From Planctomycetota bacterium (lineage in GTDB: Bacteria; Planctomycetota; UBA1135; GCA-002686595): 64,000 nucleotides of DNA. Below are positions 7,342 to 18,348 of the stretch, in pieces. The stretch is from contig JADHOC010000006.1 in NCBI GenBank assembly GCA_016779205.1, forward strand, positions 62,001 to 126,000. Direction: 5' to 3'. The position numbers and the translations under genes are program-made. How positions within the stretch are numbered: the first letter of the stretch is position 1; each line of letters starts with the position of its first letter. A model generated the notes under the pieces. That model had not been told where the DNA came from. It made no database searches and saw nothing but the letters and a program-made list of their open reading frames with translations.

Positions 7342-9357
7342 ATGAGCCGCATCCTGGAAGGACTGAACCCCGAGCAGCGCGCCGCTGTGACGCAGACCTC
7401 CGGTCCCGTTCTGGTGCTCGCCGGGGCGGGCTCTGGCAAGACCCGGGTCATCACGGTGAGGATCGCCTACCTCATCAGCAACGGGGTCCTGCCGGAGAAG
7501 ATCCTGGCCATGACCTTCACCAACAAGGCCGCCGCGGAGATGCGGGAGCGCCTCGGCAAGCTGGTGGGCAAGAAGAAGGCCGGCAACGTGATCGCGAGCA
7601 CGTTCCACTCCTTCTGCCTGCGCACCCTGCGGGAATACGCCACCGAGATCGGGTACCCCGAGGGCTTCACCATCGCGGACTCCTCGGACCAGCTGGCCAT
7701 CCTCAAGCTCAGCCTGCGGGAGCTCCACATCCCCGAGGCGCGGATCAAGATCCCCGAGCTCCAGTCGCGGATCTCCCTGGCGAAGAATCGGCTCGACACC
7801 CCGGAGTCCTTCCTGGCCCGGCCGGGGGACACCAAGCACGAGCTCGTGGGGCGCGTGTGGGAGAAGTACCGCGACGTGCTGCGCCGCAGCCGGCGGCTCG
7901 ACTTCGACGACCTACTCACCGAGACCCTTCGGCTCCTGAAGGAGAAGAAGGCCGTCCGCCTCGAGCTGCAGGCGCGCCACCGCTACCTGCTGGTGGACGA
8001 GTACCAGGACACCAACGGCGTGCAGTTCGAGATCGTCCGGCAGCTCGTTGGCCCGGAGAAGCACCTCTGCGTGGTCGGCGACGACGACCAGAGCATCTAC
8101 GGCTGGCGCGGGGCGGACGTCTCCAAGATCCTGGGCTTCGACAAGAGCTTCCCGGGCGCCAAGATGGTCAAGCTCGAGACCAACTACAGGTCCACGGCCC
8201 AGATCCTCGGCGCCGCCAACCGGGTCATCAAGAACAACCCCAACCGCCACGACAAGGCCCTGCGGTCCGCGATCGGAGATGGCGAGCCGCTCATGGCGGT
8301 GACCATGCGCGATGAGTCGGTCGAGGCGGAGAAGGTCGTCGCCGAGATCAAGCACCTGGTCAGCCAGGGGCACTCCTACTCGGACTTCGCGATCCTCTTC
8401 CGAACCGCGGTGCAGCCCCGCCCCTTCGAGGCAGAGCTGCGCATGAAGGAGGTGCCCTACGTCCTGGTGGGCGGCATGAGCTTCTTCGACCGCAAGGAGG
8501 TCCGTGACGTGCTCGCCTACCTGCGCGTGGTGGCCAACCCCAGGGACGAGGCCTCGCTCCTGCGGATCGTCAACTCCCCCCCCCGGGGGGTGGGCAAGAC
8601 CACCCTCGATCGCGTCCTCGAGTTCGCGACCCAGGAGGGCGTGTCGGTCGCGGACGCCTTCGACCGGGCCCAGGAGATCCCCAAGATCAACATGAAGGCG
8701 GTCGAGGCCGTGCAGGGCCTCAGGGCCCGGCTGCGCGAGGTCCACCGGCTGCACCCCAAGGGTGAGGACCTGGTGGAGCTGAGCCGGCGCGTCGTGGAGG
8801 AGGTGGCGTATCGGGACGAGGTCCGCCGCCTCTACCCCGAGGACGACGAGTTCGAGAAGCGCTGGGCCGCGGTGGACGAGGTCTTCAACTTCGCGGAGAA
8901 CTACGTCTCCCGCAGGAAGCGCCCGGGGCTCCTCGGGTTCTTGAACGAGCTCAGCCTGAGCGCCTCGGAGAGCGACTCCGCCGAGGACGCCGCGCGCAGG
9001 CAGGCCGTGACCCTCATGACCTTGCACTCCTCGAAGGGCCTGGAGTACCCGCGCGTCTACCTCGTCGGGCTGGAGGAGGGGGTGCTCCCCCACCAGCGCG
9101 CCGCCGCAGAAGACGGCGTGGAGGAGGAGCGCCGCCTCGCCTACGTGGGGATCACCCGGGCGCAGCAGGCGCTCACGCTCTCGTGGTGCGCGGAGCGTGC
9201 GCGCGGCGGCCAGAAGGTGACACGGCACCCCTCCAGGTTCCTGCTCGAGGTCCAGGGCAAGTCGCCGCCCGAGGGGTGGATCCCCGCGGGCGAGGGTGAC
9301 CCCACCGGATTGAAGGCGGCGAAGAAGCGCCGCCGCCGCCGCCGGGCTCGCCGCTGA
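7342..9357 (+). CDS. UvrD/Rep/PcrA-type superfamily 1 DNA helicase
   Basis: ATP-dependent 3'-5' DNA helicase for repair or replication restart, 671 residues from ATG 7342 (MSRILEGLNPEQRAAV, the usual family beginning). Walker A is GAGSGKT at residues 28-34. Walker B is LLVDEYQDTN, motif III covers GDDDQSIYGWRGAD, and motif VI is RRLAYVGITRAQQ. The length is typical of Rep and somewhat short for UvrD. The C-terminus ends in a run of Lys/Arg, probably a nucleic-acid-binding tail. It stands alone, divergent from the DprE-like pair and convergent with the next gene after only 4 bases. Confidence 0.95.
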   Translation: MSRILEGLNPEQRAAVTQTSGPVLVLAGAGSGKTRVITVRIAYLISNGVLPEKILAMTFTNKAAAEMRERLGKLVGKKKAGNVIASTFHSFCLRTLREYATEIGYPEGFTIADSSDQLAILKLSLRELHIPEARIKIPELQSRISLAKNRLDTPESFLARPGDTKHELVGRVWEKYRDVLRRSRRLDFDDLLTETLRLLKEKKAVRLELQARHRYLLVDEYQDTNGVQFEIVRQLVGPEKHLCVVGDDDQSIYGWRGADVSKILGFDKSFPGAKMVKLETNYRSTAQILGAANRVIKNNPNRHDKALRSAIGDGEPLMAVTMRDESVEAEKVVAEIKHLVSQGHSYSDFAILFRTAVQPRPFEAELRMKEVPYVLVGGMSFFDRKEVRDVLAYLRVVANPRDEASLLRIVNSPPRGVGKTTLDRVLEFATQEGVSVADAFDRAQEIPKINMKAVEAVQGLRARLREVHRLHPKGEDLVELSRRVVEEVAYRDEVRRLYPEDDEFEKRWAAVDEVFNFAENYVSRRKRPGLLGFLNELSLSASESDSAEDAARRQAVTLMTLHSSKGLEYPRVYLVGLEEGVLPHQRAAAEDGVEEERRLAYVGITRAQQALTLSWCAERARGGQKVTRHPSRFLLEVQGKSPPEGWIPAGEGDPTGLKAAKKRRRRRRARR

Positions 9358-9361
9358 AGGC

Positions 9362-10420
9362 TCAGCGGCCCGGCAGCGTCAGGCCCGGCGCGGTGAGGCC
9401 GCCGCGGTGGAAGGCCAGGATCGCCTGCGCCACCCGCGCCGGGGTCTGCTCGTGGGGGTAGTGGCCCGCGCCCGGCACAACGACGAGCCGCGCCGCAGGG
9501 ATCCGCTCGGCGAAGGTGGCCCCGAAGGTCGCGGGCGGATAGGCCTGGTCCAGCTCGCCCCACAGGAGGAGGGTCGGGGGCTGAAGCCCTGCGAGCTCCC
9601 CCGCCCGGGCGCCGTTCTCGTCCCGGACGAGGTCGATCATCGCGTTCCAGTTGCCCCGGTTCTCGAGGCCCAGGAAGACCTCCTTGACCCGCTCGGGGTC
9701 TGCCCCGCCGTCGAAGTGCGGGTCGAGGGCCGAGGCCACGCGCGGCTCGCTGTTCACGAGGTAGCCGAGGCGAGCGACGGACCACTCGCGCATCTTGACC
9801 TCCTCGCTCAGGAACTGCTCGTCGGTGCGGGGCAGGCCGGACGAGTCGATCAGGACCAGCCGGGAGATCAGGTCCGGGTGGTCGAGCGCGGCCCGCCAGC
9901 AGAACTCTCCGCCGTAGGAGTTGCCCACCAGGGTCACCCCCTCCAGCCCGAGCGCGCGGAGGGTCGCGGCCACGTGATCGGCGCAGCGCTGGAACGTCAC
10001 CTCGCCACCCTCGACCCCGAGCATCCCGTGCCCGATGACCTCGACGGTGTGGATGTCCTCCTTGCCGGCCAGGCCCCCCTCGCCGAAGAGCACCCTGGTC
10101 CAGGCCCCCATCCCATCCGGGGTCCCGTGCACCAGCACCACAGGGCGGCCGGCCCCTCCAGCGCCCCCCGCGGCGGGCAGGGAGGATGCCATCCACGGGT
10201 CCCCCGTCCCGTCGAGGATCCCCGTCCGCAGCCCCTCGAGGAGCGGAGCGTTCTTCGGGAGGGCGAGGGTCTGCGCCTTCACGTCCTCCACCGCCATCGA
10301 GCCGCAGCCGCTGATCACGGCGCCGGAGAGCAGGAGCCCGGCGGCCCCGGCGAGCAGGAGCCCGCGCACGACGCGCCCGGACTGCGACGCAGGCACCATT
10401 ACCGATCTCATACGCCTCAT
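9362..10420 (-). CDS. Alpha/beta hydrolase lipoprotein
   Basis: Probable lipid-anchored esterase or related hydrolase, 352 residues from ATG 10420; ATGs at 10411 and 10399 are alternatives. A signal peptide with lipobox ISGC places the lipidated Cys at residue 39. The alpha/beta hydrolase fold shows the oxyanion strand VVLVHGTPDGMG, nucleophile Ser in GNSYGGEF, acid Asp in LLWGELDQAY and catalytic His in GAGHYPHE. All three catalytic residues are present. The substrate cannot be told from sequence. It is divergent from the lipid-modification operon across 389 bases, so shared control with that operon is possible but unproven. Confidence 0.85.
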   Translation of the reverse strand: MRRMRSVMVPASQSGRVVRGLLLAGAAGLLLSGAVISGCGSMAVEDVKAQTLALPKNAPLLEGLRTGILDGTGDPWMASSLPAAGGAGGAGRPVVLVHGTPDGMGAWTRVLFGEGGLAGKEDIHTVEVIGHGMLGVEGGEVTFQRCADHVAATLRALGLEGVTLVGNSYGGEFCWRAALDHPDLISRLVLIDSSGLPRTDEQFLSEEVKMREWSVARLGYLVNSEPRVASALDPHFDGGADPERVKEVFLGLENRGNWNAMIDLVRDENGARAGELAGLQPPTLLLWGELDQAYPPATFGATFAERIPAARLVVVPGAGHYPHEQTPARVAQAILAFHRGGLTAPGLTLPGR

Positions 10421-10809
10421 ATGCCAGTCACCCGCGCTCGTCACGCCTCCGTCCCTTCCTGGGCGCCCACGGCCGTCCGCGGTCGCCTCCCCCATGTCTT
10501 CGCGGACCGGGAGGCCCCGGATGAGCGCCCGCACGACGAGGGGCCGGCGAGGGCGCGCCGTCCGCCAGATGTCGGATGGCGAGGACGCGGGGAGACCCGC
10601 CGGACATTGATCGCGGTGGATCCCCCGGTGCCGTAACCTCTGGCGCCGGCGAGGCACCGCCCGGGCTCATCCGCAGCGAGCCACCGTACGAACACCGCGC
10701 AGAGGGACAAGTCGTCGCGCCCAGCCGCCCCTGGGCCAGCCGACGGCTCTCCCTCCGCTCGATGTCCCCGGGGCCTCCCAGTGAGGCCTCCACAAGCCCC
10801 ACCGAATCC
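10421..10809. promoter_or_regulatory. Divergent control region upstream of the lipid-modification operon
   Basis: 389 bases between divergent genes. Frames crossing it are arginine/proline-rich shadows. The clearest promoter-like feature is TTGATC at 10607-10612 followed, 21 bases later, by TAAC at 10634-10637. This resembles the TGATC/TAA boxes of group IV (ECF) promoters, but the gap is longer than the usual 16-18 bases, so it is only a hint. No strong dyad typical of MerR-family operators was found. Confidence 0.3.
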
Positions 10810-11921
10810 ATGAAGACCGCGCTGAAACTCGTCGACAAGGGCCTCGTCCCGCTCCCCCTCCTGAAGTTCGGGGTCAGGCGGCTCCTCGTCCAGCGCCTCG
10901 AGGACGAGGCCAAGCGCCCCACGAGCACCACCGACTCCTGGATCCGGGAGATGGAGAGCGGGCCGGTGGCGGACGTCCCCGAGAAGGCGAACGAACAGCA
11001 CTACGAGGTCCCCCCGGGGTTCTTCCTCAAGTCCCTCGGCCCCCACCTGAAGTACAGCTCGTGCTACTTCGAGCGCGGTGATGAGGACCTGGGCACGGCC
11101 GAGAAGAGGATGCTGGAGCTGACCTGTGAGCGGGCCGAGCTCGTGGACGGCCAGGCGGTCCTCGAGATGGGCTGCGGCTGGGGTTCCCTGACCCTCTGGA
11201 TGGCGGCCAGGTATCCCAACTCGACCATCACGGGCGTCTCCAACTCCGCCCCCCAGCGCAGGTTCATTCTGGACTGCGCTCGGGAGCGTGGCCTGACGAA
11301 CATCGAGGTCATCACGGCCGACATGAACGCCTTCGACGCCCTCCAGGGCCGCCCCGACGGGTTCCGCTTCGACCGGATCGTCTCCGTGGAGATGTTCGAG
11401 CACATGCGCAACTGGCCGGAGCTGCTCACCCGCGCCCGCGGGTGGCTCGATGACGCCGGGCGGATGTTCATCCACGTCTTCACACACAAGTCGCTGAACT
11501 ACCCCTTCGAGGTGCGCGACGACACCGACTGGATGAGCGAGCACTTCTTCTCCGGGGGGATGATGCCCGCGGACGACCTGCTGGTTGCCCTCACCGAGCG
11601 CGACACGTTGCCGTTCACCGTCGAGCAGCACGATGTGGTGAATGGTCGCCACTACTCGCGGACCGCCAAACTCTGGCGAGAGAACCTCGAAAACCGCAAG
11701 CGGGCCATCATGCCCGTGCTAAGAGACACCTACGGAGCGTCCGCTGGGACCTGGTTCCAGAGATGGCGCATTTTCTTCCTCGCTTGCGAGGAGCTTTTCG
11801 GATTCCGTGACGGATCGGAGTGGGCTGTCTCCCACTACCGTCTCGCCCCCACCACCGTTGACGCCGCCAACCCATCGCCCGCGCACTCGGACGACAGGGT
11901 CGGCCAAGAAGTGACCACCTG

Positions 11922-11922
<1 letters not shown>
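10810..11922 (+). CDS. CFA-synthase-family SAM methyltransferase (COG2230)
   Basis: First gene of the lipid operon, 370 residues from ATG 10810. Family members transfer a methyl or methylene group from SAM to an unsaturated acyl chain, or methylate small amines. HYEVPPGFFL and KYSSCYFE match the family's N-terminal acceptor region. The SAM loop is EMGCGWGS at about residues 119-126. SVEMFEHMRNW and FFSGGMMPADDLL are closer to the coclaurine-N-methyltransferase-like branch than to E. coli Cfa. The stop overlaps the next start (TGATG), coupling it to the desaturase. A role in methylating a membrane acyl chain is inferred from the operon. Confidence 0.85.
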
Positions 11923-12881
<959 letters not shown>

Positions 12882-12945
12882 GCGAGCCGGCGCGCCGCGT
12901 CTTCACGCTCCTCGTCCCTCCTGAGATGACGACCGGTCCCTCCTC

Positions 12946-14298
12946 TTGAAGGTCGCCGTCGTAGGGAGTGGCGTGGCCGGGATGGTCACGGCCAGGCGCC
13001 TCCACGACGCCGGCCACGAGGTCACCGTGCTGGAAGCGCGGAATCGGATCGGCGGACACACCGCCACCCGAGAGGTGACCGTGAACGGCCGCGACTACGT
13101 GGTCGACACGGGCTTCATCGTCTTCAACGAGCGGACCTACCCGGGGTTCTGCTCCCTGCTCCGCGAGCTCGAGGTCCCCTGGCTCGAGAGCGACATGAGC
13201 TTCAGCGCGCGGATGGAGGGCCCCGGTGTCGAGTACAACGGCACGAGCACCGCCAGCCTCTTCGCCCAGTGGTCCAACGTCCTCCGGCCGAGCTTCTGGA
13301 GCATGATCCGGGGCATCCTGCGCTTCTACCGGGAGGCGCCGGAGCTGCTCGATCTGCCGGCCGGGGAACCCGGCCCGACCCTCGGCGAGTACCTGCGCAA
13401 GGGTGGCTACTCGAAGGCCTTCATCGACTGGCACATGATCCCCATGGCCTGCGCGGTTTGGTCCGGCAAGCCCGGCGAGATCCTCGACTTCCCCGCCCGG
13501 ACCCTCGTCCGCTTCTTCGCCAATCACGGCTTCCTCCAGGTCGACGATCGCCCGCCCTGGCTCACCGTACGCGGCGGGAGCCGCTCCTATGCCACGCGGC
13601 TCCTGGAGCCGCTGATGGACCGAGTGAGGGTTTCCTCTCCGGTCGAGCGGGTCACCGCGGGCGGCGTCGGCGACGTGCTGGTTGAGGTCGCCGGTGAGGC
13701 TCCCGAGCGGTTCGACCGGGTCGTGCTCGCCTGCCACGCGGACCAGGCCCTCGGCATGCTGGAGGATCCGACGGCCACCGAGCAGGAGGTGTTGGGCTCG
13801 ATCCGCTTCCAGCCCAACTCCGTCATCCTGCACACCGACGCCTCCCTCATGCCCAGGCGCAAGGCCGCGTGGGCGGCGTGGAACGTGCACGTCCCGGCCA
13901 AGGCTCCGGCCGAGGGAGACCTCGTGCGCGTCACCTACTGGATGAACGAGCTCCAGTCGATCGAGGGCCCCGATGACCTCTTTGTGACCCTCAACTGCGA
14001 GGACCGCATCGACCCGTCCAAGGTCGTCCGCGAGACGACCTTCTCGCACCCCGTCTACGACTCTGACTCGGTCCGCGCCCAGGGGCGCCACGGCGAGATC
14101 GACGGGGTCCGTGGCGTCCACTACTGCGGCGCCTACTGGCACTACGGCTTCCACGAGGACGGCGTGCAGAGCGCCCGCCGGGTCCTTGAGGCCATGGGGG
14201 TCGAGCCCGGCTTCCCCGCCCGGGCCGAGGAGCTCCGCCCCGGCTTCGATACCGGCCACCGAGGGCCCCAGCCGGAGACCGCCGGCGCGCCGCGATGA
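12946..14298 (+). CDS. NAD(P)/FAD-dependent amine-oxidase-like oxidoreductase (COG2907)
   Basis: Flavoprotein of the phytoene-desaturase/amine-oxidase superfamily, 450 residues. It starts at TTG 12946; this is the only start that places the FAD-binding motif GSGVAG (residues 7-12) at the N-terminus as usual. [12 protein letters not shown] follows the dinucleotide fold, and the C-terminus [17 protein letters not shown] is the family's FAD-contacting end. COG2907 proteins regularly sit beside DUF1365 and CFA-type methyltransferases, as here, and are thought to act on modified fatty acids. Its stop overlaps the DUF1365 start by ATGA. Confidence 0.88.
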   Translation: MKVAVVGSGVAGMVTARRLHDAGHEVTVLEARNRIGGHTATREVTVNGRDYVVDTGFIVFNERTYPGFCSLLRELEVPWLESDMSFSARMEGPGVEYNGTSTASLFAQWSNVLRPSFWSMIRGILRFYREAPELLDLPAGEPGPTLGEYLRKGGYSKAFIDWHMIPMACAVWSGKPGEILDFPARTLVRFFANHGFLQVDDRPPWLTVRGGSRSYATRLLEPLMDRVRVSSPVERVTAGGVGDVLVEVAGEAPERFDRVVLACHADQALGMLEDPTATEQEVLGSIRFQPNSVILHTDASLMPRRKAAWAAWNVHVPAKAPAEGDLVRVTYWMNELQSIEGPDDLFVTLNCEDRIDPSKVVRETTFSHPVYDSDSVRAQGRHGEIDGVRGVHYCGAYWHYGFHEDGVQSARRVLEAMGVEPGFPARAEELRPGFDTGHRGPQPETAGAPR

Positions 14299-15089
14299 GC
14301 ACCGCCACCGGGGCCCTGGCCTCCGCGGTGTACGAGGGCCGCGTCCATCACGCCCGCCACCAGCCGCGCCCCCACCGCTTCTCCTACAGGGTCTTCGAGC
14401 TCCTGCTCGACCTCGACGAGCTCGACGAGGTCTTCCGAGGCGCCTGGCTCTGGAGCGTGGAGCGGCCGAACCTCGGGTCGTTCCGGCGTCGGGACTTCCT
14501 GGGGCCCACCGATCGCCCGCTGCGCGAGGCCGTGAGGGAGCGCGTCGAGAGGGAGACGGGCGAGCGCCCGCCGGAGGGCCCGATCCGGCTCCTCACCCAG
14601 GTGGCGCTCCTGGGGTACTGCTTCAACCCCGTCTCGTTCTACTACCTGTTCGAAGCGGACGGGGAGACCCTGCACTCGATCGTCGCGGAGATCACCAATA
14701 CGCCGTGGAACGAACGGCATCAGTACGTGCTCCTCGCATCCGAGGCGGCCCGCGACGGCGAATGGTACGAGTGGAGGTTCAAGAAGGACTTCCACGTCTC
14801 ACCGTTCTTCGACATGGATCACCGCTACCACTGGCGCTTCACCGTACCGGGTCCCCTGCAGGGGTCCCCGCTGCGGGTCGCCATGGAGAACCGGACAGGG
14901 CCCGAGGACGAGCGCGTGTTCGACGCGGCGTTCGAGCTCGAGCGCCGTCCCCTTGATCCGCCCCAGCTTCGAAAGAGCCTGCTCCGGCATCCCTGGATGA
15001 GCGCTAAGATCCTCGCAGCGATCTACTGGCAGGCGCTTCGACTCTGGACCAAGCGCACGCCGTTCTTCTCCCACCCGAAGAGCGCCTGA
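14295..15089 (+). CDS. DUF1365 family protein
   Basis: 264-residue protein of unknown biochemical function, recognised by [19 protein letters not shown] at the start, [19 protein letters not shown] in the middle and [17 protein letters not shown] near residues 170-190. These blocks are strongly conserved in DUF1365. The family is almost always linked to a COG2907 flavoprotein and a CFA-type methyltransferase, an association reproduced here on both sides. The start overlaps the stop of the flavoprotein gene (ATGA). The C-terminus has a short hydrophobic/basic stretch that could associate with the membrane. Confidence 0.92.
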   Translation: MSTATGALASAVYEGRVHHARHQPRPHRFSYRVFELLLDLDELDEVFRGAWLWSVERPNLGSFRRRDFLGPTDRPLREAVRERVERETGERPPEGPIRLLTQVALLGYCFNPVSFYYLFEADGETLHSIVAEITNTPWNERHQYVLLASEAARDGEWYEWRFKKDFHVSPFFDMDHRYHWRFTVPGPLQGSPLRVAMENRTGPEDERVFDAAFELERRPLDPPQLRKSLLRHPWMSAKILAAIYWQALRLWTKRTPFFSHPKSA

Positions 15090-15121
15090 ATGCCGCGCCA
15101 CCCGCGCGGCCAGCCAGCACC

Positions 15122-16501
15122 ATGGCCCTCACCGAACCGACGACCACCGCTCCCGTCCCGGCCCCTGTGACCCCTCGGACCACGGCTCCCCTCGCGCTGG
15201 AGGGTCGACCGCAGCGGAGTCGGCCGCTCCTCGAGCGCGCCGTCCGGGCCCGGCTCAGGAGGCTCGTCACCGGCTCGCTCACCCTGCAAGCACCGTCCGG
15301 GACCGAGGTCTTCGGGACCCCCCCCCAGCCGGGCAGCTCGGACATCGTGGTGTACCCCGGCGGAGACCTGGGGAAGGTCGACCCGGACGCCCACGGGATC
15401 GTCGAGGTCACGGACGAACGGTTCTGGACTGCCCTCGCGCTCCGGGGCAGCGTCGGCGCCGGCGAGGCCTACGCCTACGGGTGGTGGACCTCGCCCGAGC
15501 CCTCCGACGTCGTGCGCGTGCTGGTCGCGAATCACACGGCCCTCGACGGCATGGAGAAGGGCCTCGCCCGGCTGTCCCTGCCGATGCTCAAGGCCTTCCA
15601 CTGGCTCCGGGACAACACTCGCTCCGGCTCCAAGAAGAACATCTCGGCCCACTACGACCTCTCGAACGAGTTCTTCGGGCTCTTCCTCGACCCGACGATG
15701 ACGTACTCGTCGGCCTACTTCGATCACCCGGACGCGTCCCTCGAGGAGGCGCAGAACGCCAAGATTGACCGCCTCTGCGAACGCCTCAACCTCGGCCCCA
15801 CCGACCACCTGCTGGAGATCGGGACCGGCTGGGGCGGGTTCGCCCGGCGGGCCGCCTCGAAGTTCGGCTGCCGGGTCACCACGACCACGATCTCCAAGGA
15901 GCAGCACGCGTTCGCCGTGGAGCGGATCGAGCGCGCCGGCCTCGGTGACCGCGTCGAGGTCCTCCTGCAGGACTACCGGGACCTGAAGGGCCAGTACTCG
16001 AAGGTCGTCTCGGTGGAGATGATCGAGGCCGTCGGGGCGCGCCACTACGGGACCTTCTTCGAGACCTGCGCGCGGCTCCTCAAGCCGGGTGGCGCCCTCG
16101 CGATGCAAGCCATCACCATCCACGACGCTCACTTCGAGCGCGCCCGCCGGGCCGTCGACTTCATCCAGCGCCACATCTTCCCCGGCAGCTGCATCCCTTC
16201 GGTGACGGCGCTCAGCAAGGCCGCGGCCGGCAGCAGCGACCTGCGCCCTGTCCACATGGAGGACATCGGGACCCACTACGTGCCGACCCTTCGCCAGTGG
16301 CGAGACGCGCTGCGGGCGCGACGGGACGAGGCCCTCGCCATGGGGTTCGACGAGGACTTCCTCCGGCTCTTCGACTTCTACTTCTGCTACTGCGAGGGGG
16401 GCTTCGCGGAGCGCCACATCTCCGTGGCCCACCTGGTCTACGCCAGGGCCGGCCGCGCCTTCTCCCCCCCCGTGGCGGCCGCGCTCGCCCCCAGGGATTG
16501 A
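15122..16501 (+). CDS. Cyclopropane-fatty-acyl-phospholipid synthase (CfaB type)
   Basis: SAM-dependent enzyme that adds a methylene group across a cis double bond of membrane phospholipid acyl chains, 459 residues. About 60 residues rich in Thr/Pro/Arg precede the conserved part. Family motifs: GEAYAYGWWTSPE, SAHYDLSNEFF, YSSAYFDHPDASLEEAQ, the SAM loop EIGTGWGGFA (from residue 232) and SVEMIEAVG. This is the clear CFA synthase of the operon; the first methyltransferase belongs to another branch. With the desaturase it would make cyclopropane, branched or furan precursors in the membrane. Confidence 0.93.
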   Translation: MALTEPTTTAPVPAPVTPRTTAPLALEGRPQRSRPLLERAVRARLRRLVTGSLTLQAPSGTEVFGTPPQPGSSDIVVYPGGDLGKVDPDAHGIVEVTDERFWTALALRGSVGAGEAYAYGWWTSPEPSDVVRVLVANHTALDGMEKGLARLSLPMLKAFHWLRDNTRSGSKKNISAHYDLSNEFFGLFLDPTMTYSSAYFDHPDASLEEAQNAKIDRLCERLNLGPTDHLLEIGTGWGGFARRAASKFGCRVTTTTISKEQHAFAVERIERAGLGDRVEVLLQDYRDLKGQYSKVVSVEMIEAVGARHYGTFFETCARLLKPGGALAMQAITIHDAHFERARRAVDFIQRHIFPGSCIPSVTALSKAAAGSSDLRPVHMEDIGTHYVPTLRQWRDALRARRDEALAMGFDEDFLRLFDFYFCYCEGGFAERHISVAHLVYARAGRAFSPPVAAALAPRD

Positions 16502-16569
16502 GCGAGCCCCCGGCAATAACGGGCGCCCACAGAGGCGCCGCCCCGGCAGGCCCCAGCACCGCCGGGAAG

Positions 16570-17196
16570 ATGGTGAACTTCGTGGTCTTCCAGGCCGTGT
16601 GGTTCATCTGCGTCTACGGGGCCGCTGACGCGCGCTCCTGGATCGGGCCGGTGGCGGCCGCGGCGCTGCTCCCGATCAACCTGTTCTTCTGTCCCCGCCC
16701 CGGCGCCGAGCTGCGGCTCTGGGCCGTCGCGGGGCTCCTTGGGCTGCTCCTCGACACGGCCCTGCACTCATCCGGCTGGATCAGCTTCCCGGCGGCAGCG
16801 AGCCCCGGAGGCGACGCCGCCCAGGCCCCTGCCGGCGCCGCCCTGCGGCTGGCCCCGGTCTGGATCGTCACCCTCTGGGTGGCCTTCGGCTCCCTGCTGA
16901 ACTCGTCCCTTACCTGGCTCTCCGGGCGCCCCCTGCTCACGGTGCTCCTGAGCGCCATCGGCGGGCCCCTCTCCTTCTGGTCGGGAACGCGAATCGGAGC
17001 CACCTCAGTTCCAGGGGGCTCCATCGGCTACGCCGGCCTCTCGATCGAATATGCTGTCGCAGTCCCGCTGCTCATGCTTGCCAGCCGATCCCTGACAGGA
17101 GCCGTCCATCGGCGCGCCGAGCCAGATCATTTGGACATCCCCATCGCGGCCACGCCGCACGGACAATCCCTCGAAGGGGGGAATGAACGACAATGA
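16570..17196 (+). CDS. DUF2878 family membrane protein
   Basis: 208-residue integral membrane protein. Start ATG 16570 gives MVNFVVFQAVWFICVYGA, the usual opening of DUF2878; longer in-frame versions read the previous gene's sequence out of frame. About five hydrophobic segments follow, with an Ala/Pro-rich loop near residues 75-90 that is longer than I expect for the family. DUF2878 genes commonly accompany DUF1365 and CFA synthase genes. Function is unknown. The stop overlaps the start of the B12-binding gene (ATGA), so all operon genes are tightly coupled. Confidence 0.8.
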   Translation: MVNFVVFQAVWFICVYGAADARSWIGPVAAAALLPINLFFCPRPGAELRLWAVAGLLGLLLDTALHSSGWISFPAAASPGGDAAQAPAGAALRLAPVWIVTLWVAFGSLLNSSLTWLSGRPLLTVLLSAIGGPLSFWSGTRIGATSVPGGSIGYAGLSIEYAVAVPLLMLASRSLTGAVHRRAEPDHLDIPIAATPHGQSLEGGNERQ

Positions 17197-18227
17197 CCCG
17201 CGCCGCTGAATTCACCGCAGAGCTGATCCGCACCACGAGCCGTGGCCTGGCCGGGCTGACGACGGCCCGCCTGTTCGAGAAGGTGGAAGGCGCCGAGGCG
17301 CGTTACGGCGAGGCCGGATTCGACTCCTGGCGACAGGCTCTGGGAGCCCGCCTTGAGGCCCTGGCCTCGGCGCTGGAGGCGGACGACACCAAGCTGTTCT
17401 CCGACGATATGGTCTGGTTCCGGGCGGTGATCACCTCCAGGGAGATCGACCAGGGGGACGTCCTGCTCGCCCTCGAGAGCATGCGGGAGACGCTCACCGC
17501 TCAGCTGCCCGGCAACACAGAGACCTCCATCGATCGGTTCTTCGACAAGGCCGTCGAGGCGCTCGCCGAGCCCGCAGTCCCCGCGAGCGGCCTCTCCGAG
17601 GGCTCCCGCGCCCAGGAGCTCTTCGACCTCGCGCTCCTCGGAGACCTCTCCAGCGCGAGGAACTATCTCATCGACGGCGTGAAGGCAGGGACCTTCAGTC
17701 TCGAAGAAGCCGTCGTGGAGATCCTGCTGCCCGCCGCGCGGGAGGCCGGTCGCCGCTGGCATGTGGGTGAGATGGGCGTGGCCGCCGAGCACGTCATCAC
17801 AGCCACCCTCCGCAGCGCGCTCCACGGGCTCACGGCCGCTCTCCCCCAGGCGGAGCGCAACGGCAAGGCGGTCCTCGTGGCCGCCGTCCCCGGCGACGCC
17901 CACGACACGGGGCTCGTCGCCTTCGCCCTGCTGCTGGAACAGGACGGCTGGCGCGTCGCGCTCGCGGGCGCGGATACGCCTGCGGACGAGATCGACGTGA
18001 CCGCGGCGGCCTACGGATGCGACCTCATTGCCGTCTCGGCGACCCTGGTGGCCCAGCGCTACGCGCTGTCCAGCTACCTCGGCGCGCGCGACAGCGACAT
18101 CCCTGTGCTCGTCGGCGGCGCGGCCCTGCGAAGCGAGGAGGACGCCCTCCGACTCGGCGCCAATGGCTTCGCGACGGACCTCGTCAACGGCGTCCAGTCC
18201 GCCCGGGCGCTGGTCAACCTCAGCTAG
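17193..18227 (+). CDS. CarH/LitR-like B12-binding sensor protein without DNA-binding domain
   Basis: 344-residue soluble protein, last gene of the lipid operon. Residues 1-130 are helical with no recognised domain (SWRQALGARLEAL, EIDQGDVLLALESMRETL). A helical-bundle plus Rossmann cobalamin-binding unit follows. The bundle has W189-H190 and E199-H200, the spacing W-H-x8-E-H seen in the light sensor CarH, where Trp and Glu-His cap adenosylcobalamin and the His after Trp ligates cobalt after light exposure. The B12 loop is GDAHDTG with ligand His237. The N-terminal MerR helix-turn-helix of CarH/LitR is missing. A light- or B12-responsive signalling role is inferred; a methyltransferase corrinoid protein is the alternative. 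Confidence 0.85.
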   Translation: MTRAAEFTAELIRTTSRGLAGLTTARLFEKVEGAEARYGEAGFDSWRQALGARLEALASALEADDTKLFSDDMVWFRAVITSREIDQGDVLLALESMRETLTAQLPGNTETSIDRFFDKAVEALAEPAVPASGLSEGSRAQELFDLALLGDLSSARNYLIDGVKAGTFSLEEAVVEILLPAAREAGRRWHVGEMGVAAEHVITATLRSALHGLTAALPQAERNGKAVLVAAVPGDAHDTGLVAFALLLEQDGWRVALAGADTPADEIDVTAAAYGCDLIAVSATLVAQRYALSSYLGARDSDIPVLVGGAALRSEEDALRLGANGFATDLVNGVQSARALVNLS

Positions 18228-18348
18228 GACGCCGGTCGACTCCGAGCGCCCTGGGAGAAGGCCAAGCGCTCAAGGCTGAACCGCCCCTCGACCTGGACCT
18301 CCCCTCGACGCTGAGACGGGGCGCGAGAGGCTCCGTGGCCGACGGTCC

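Noticed and set aside
10576-10809. N-terminal extension of the first lipid-operon methyltransferase
   Set aside because: The 78 extra residues are Arg/Pro/Ser-rich and unlike the family; homology begins at MKTALKLVDKG (ATG 10810).
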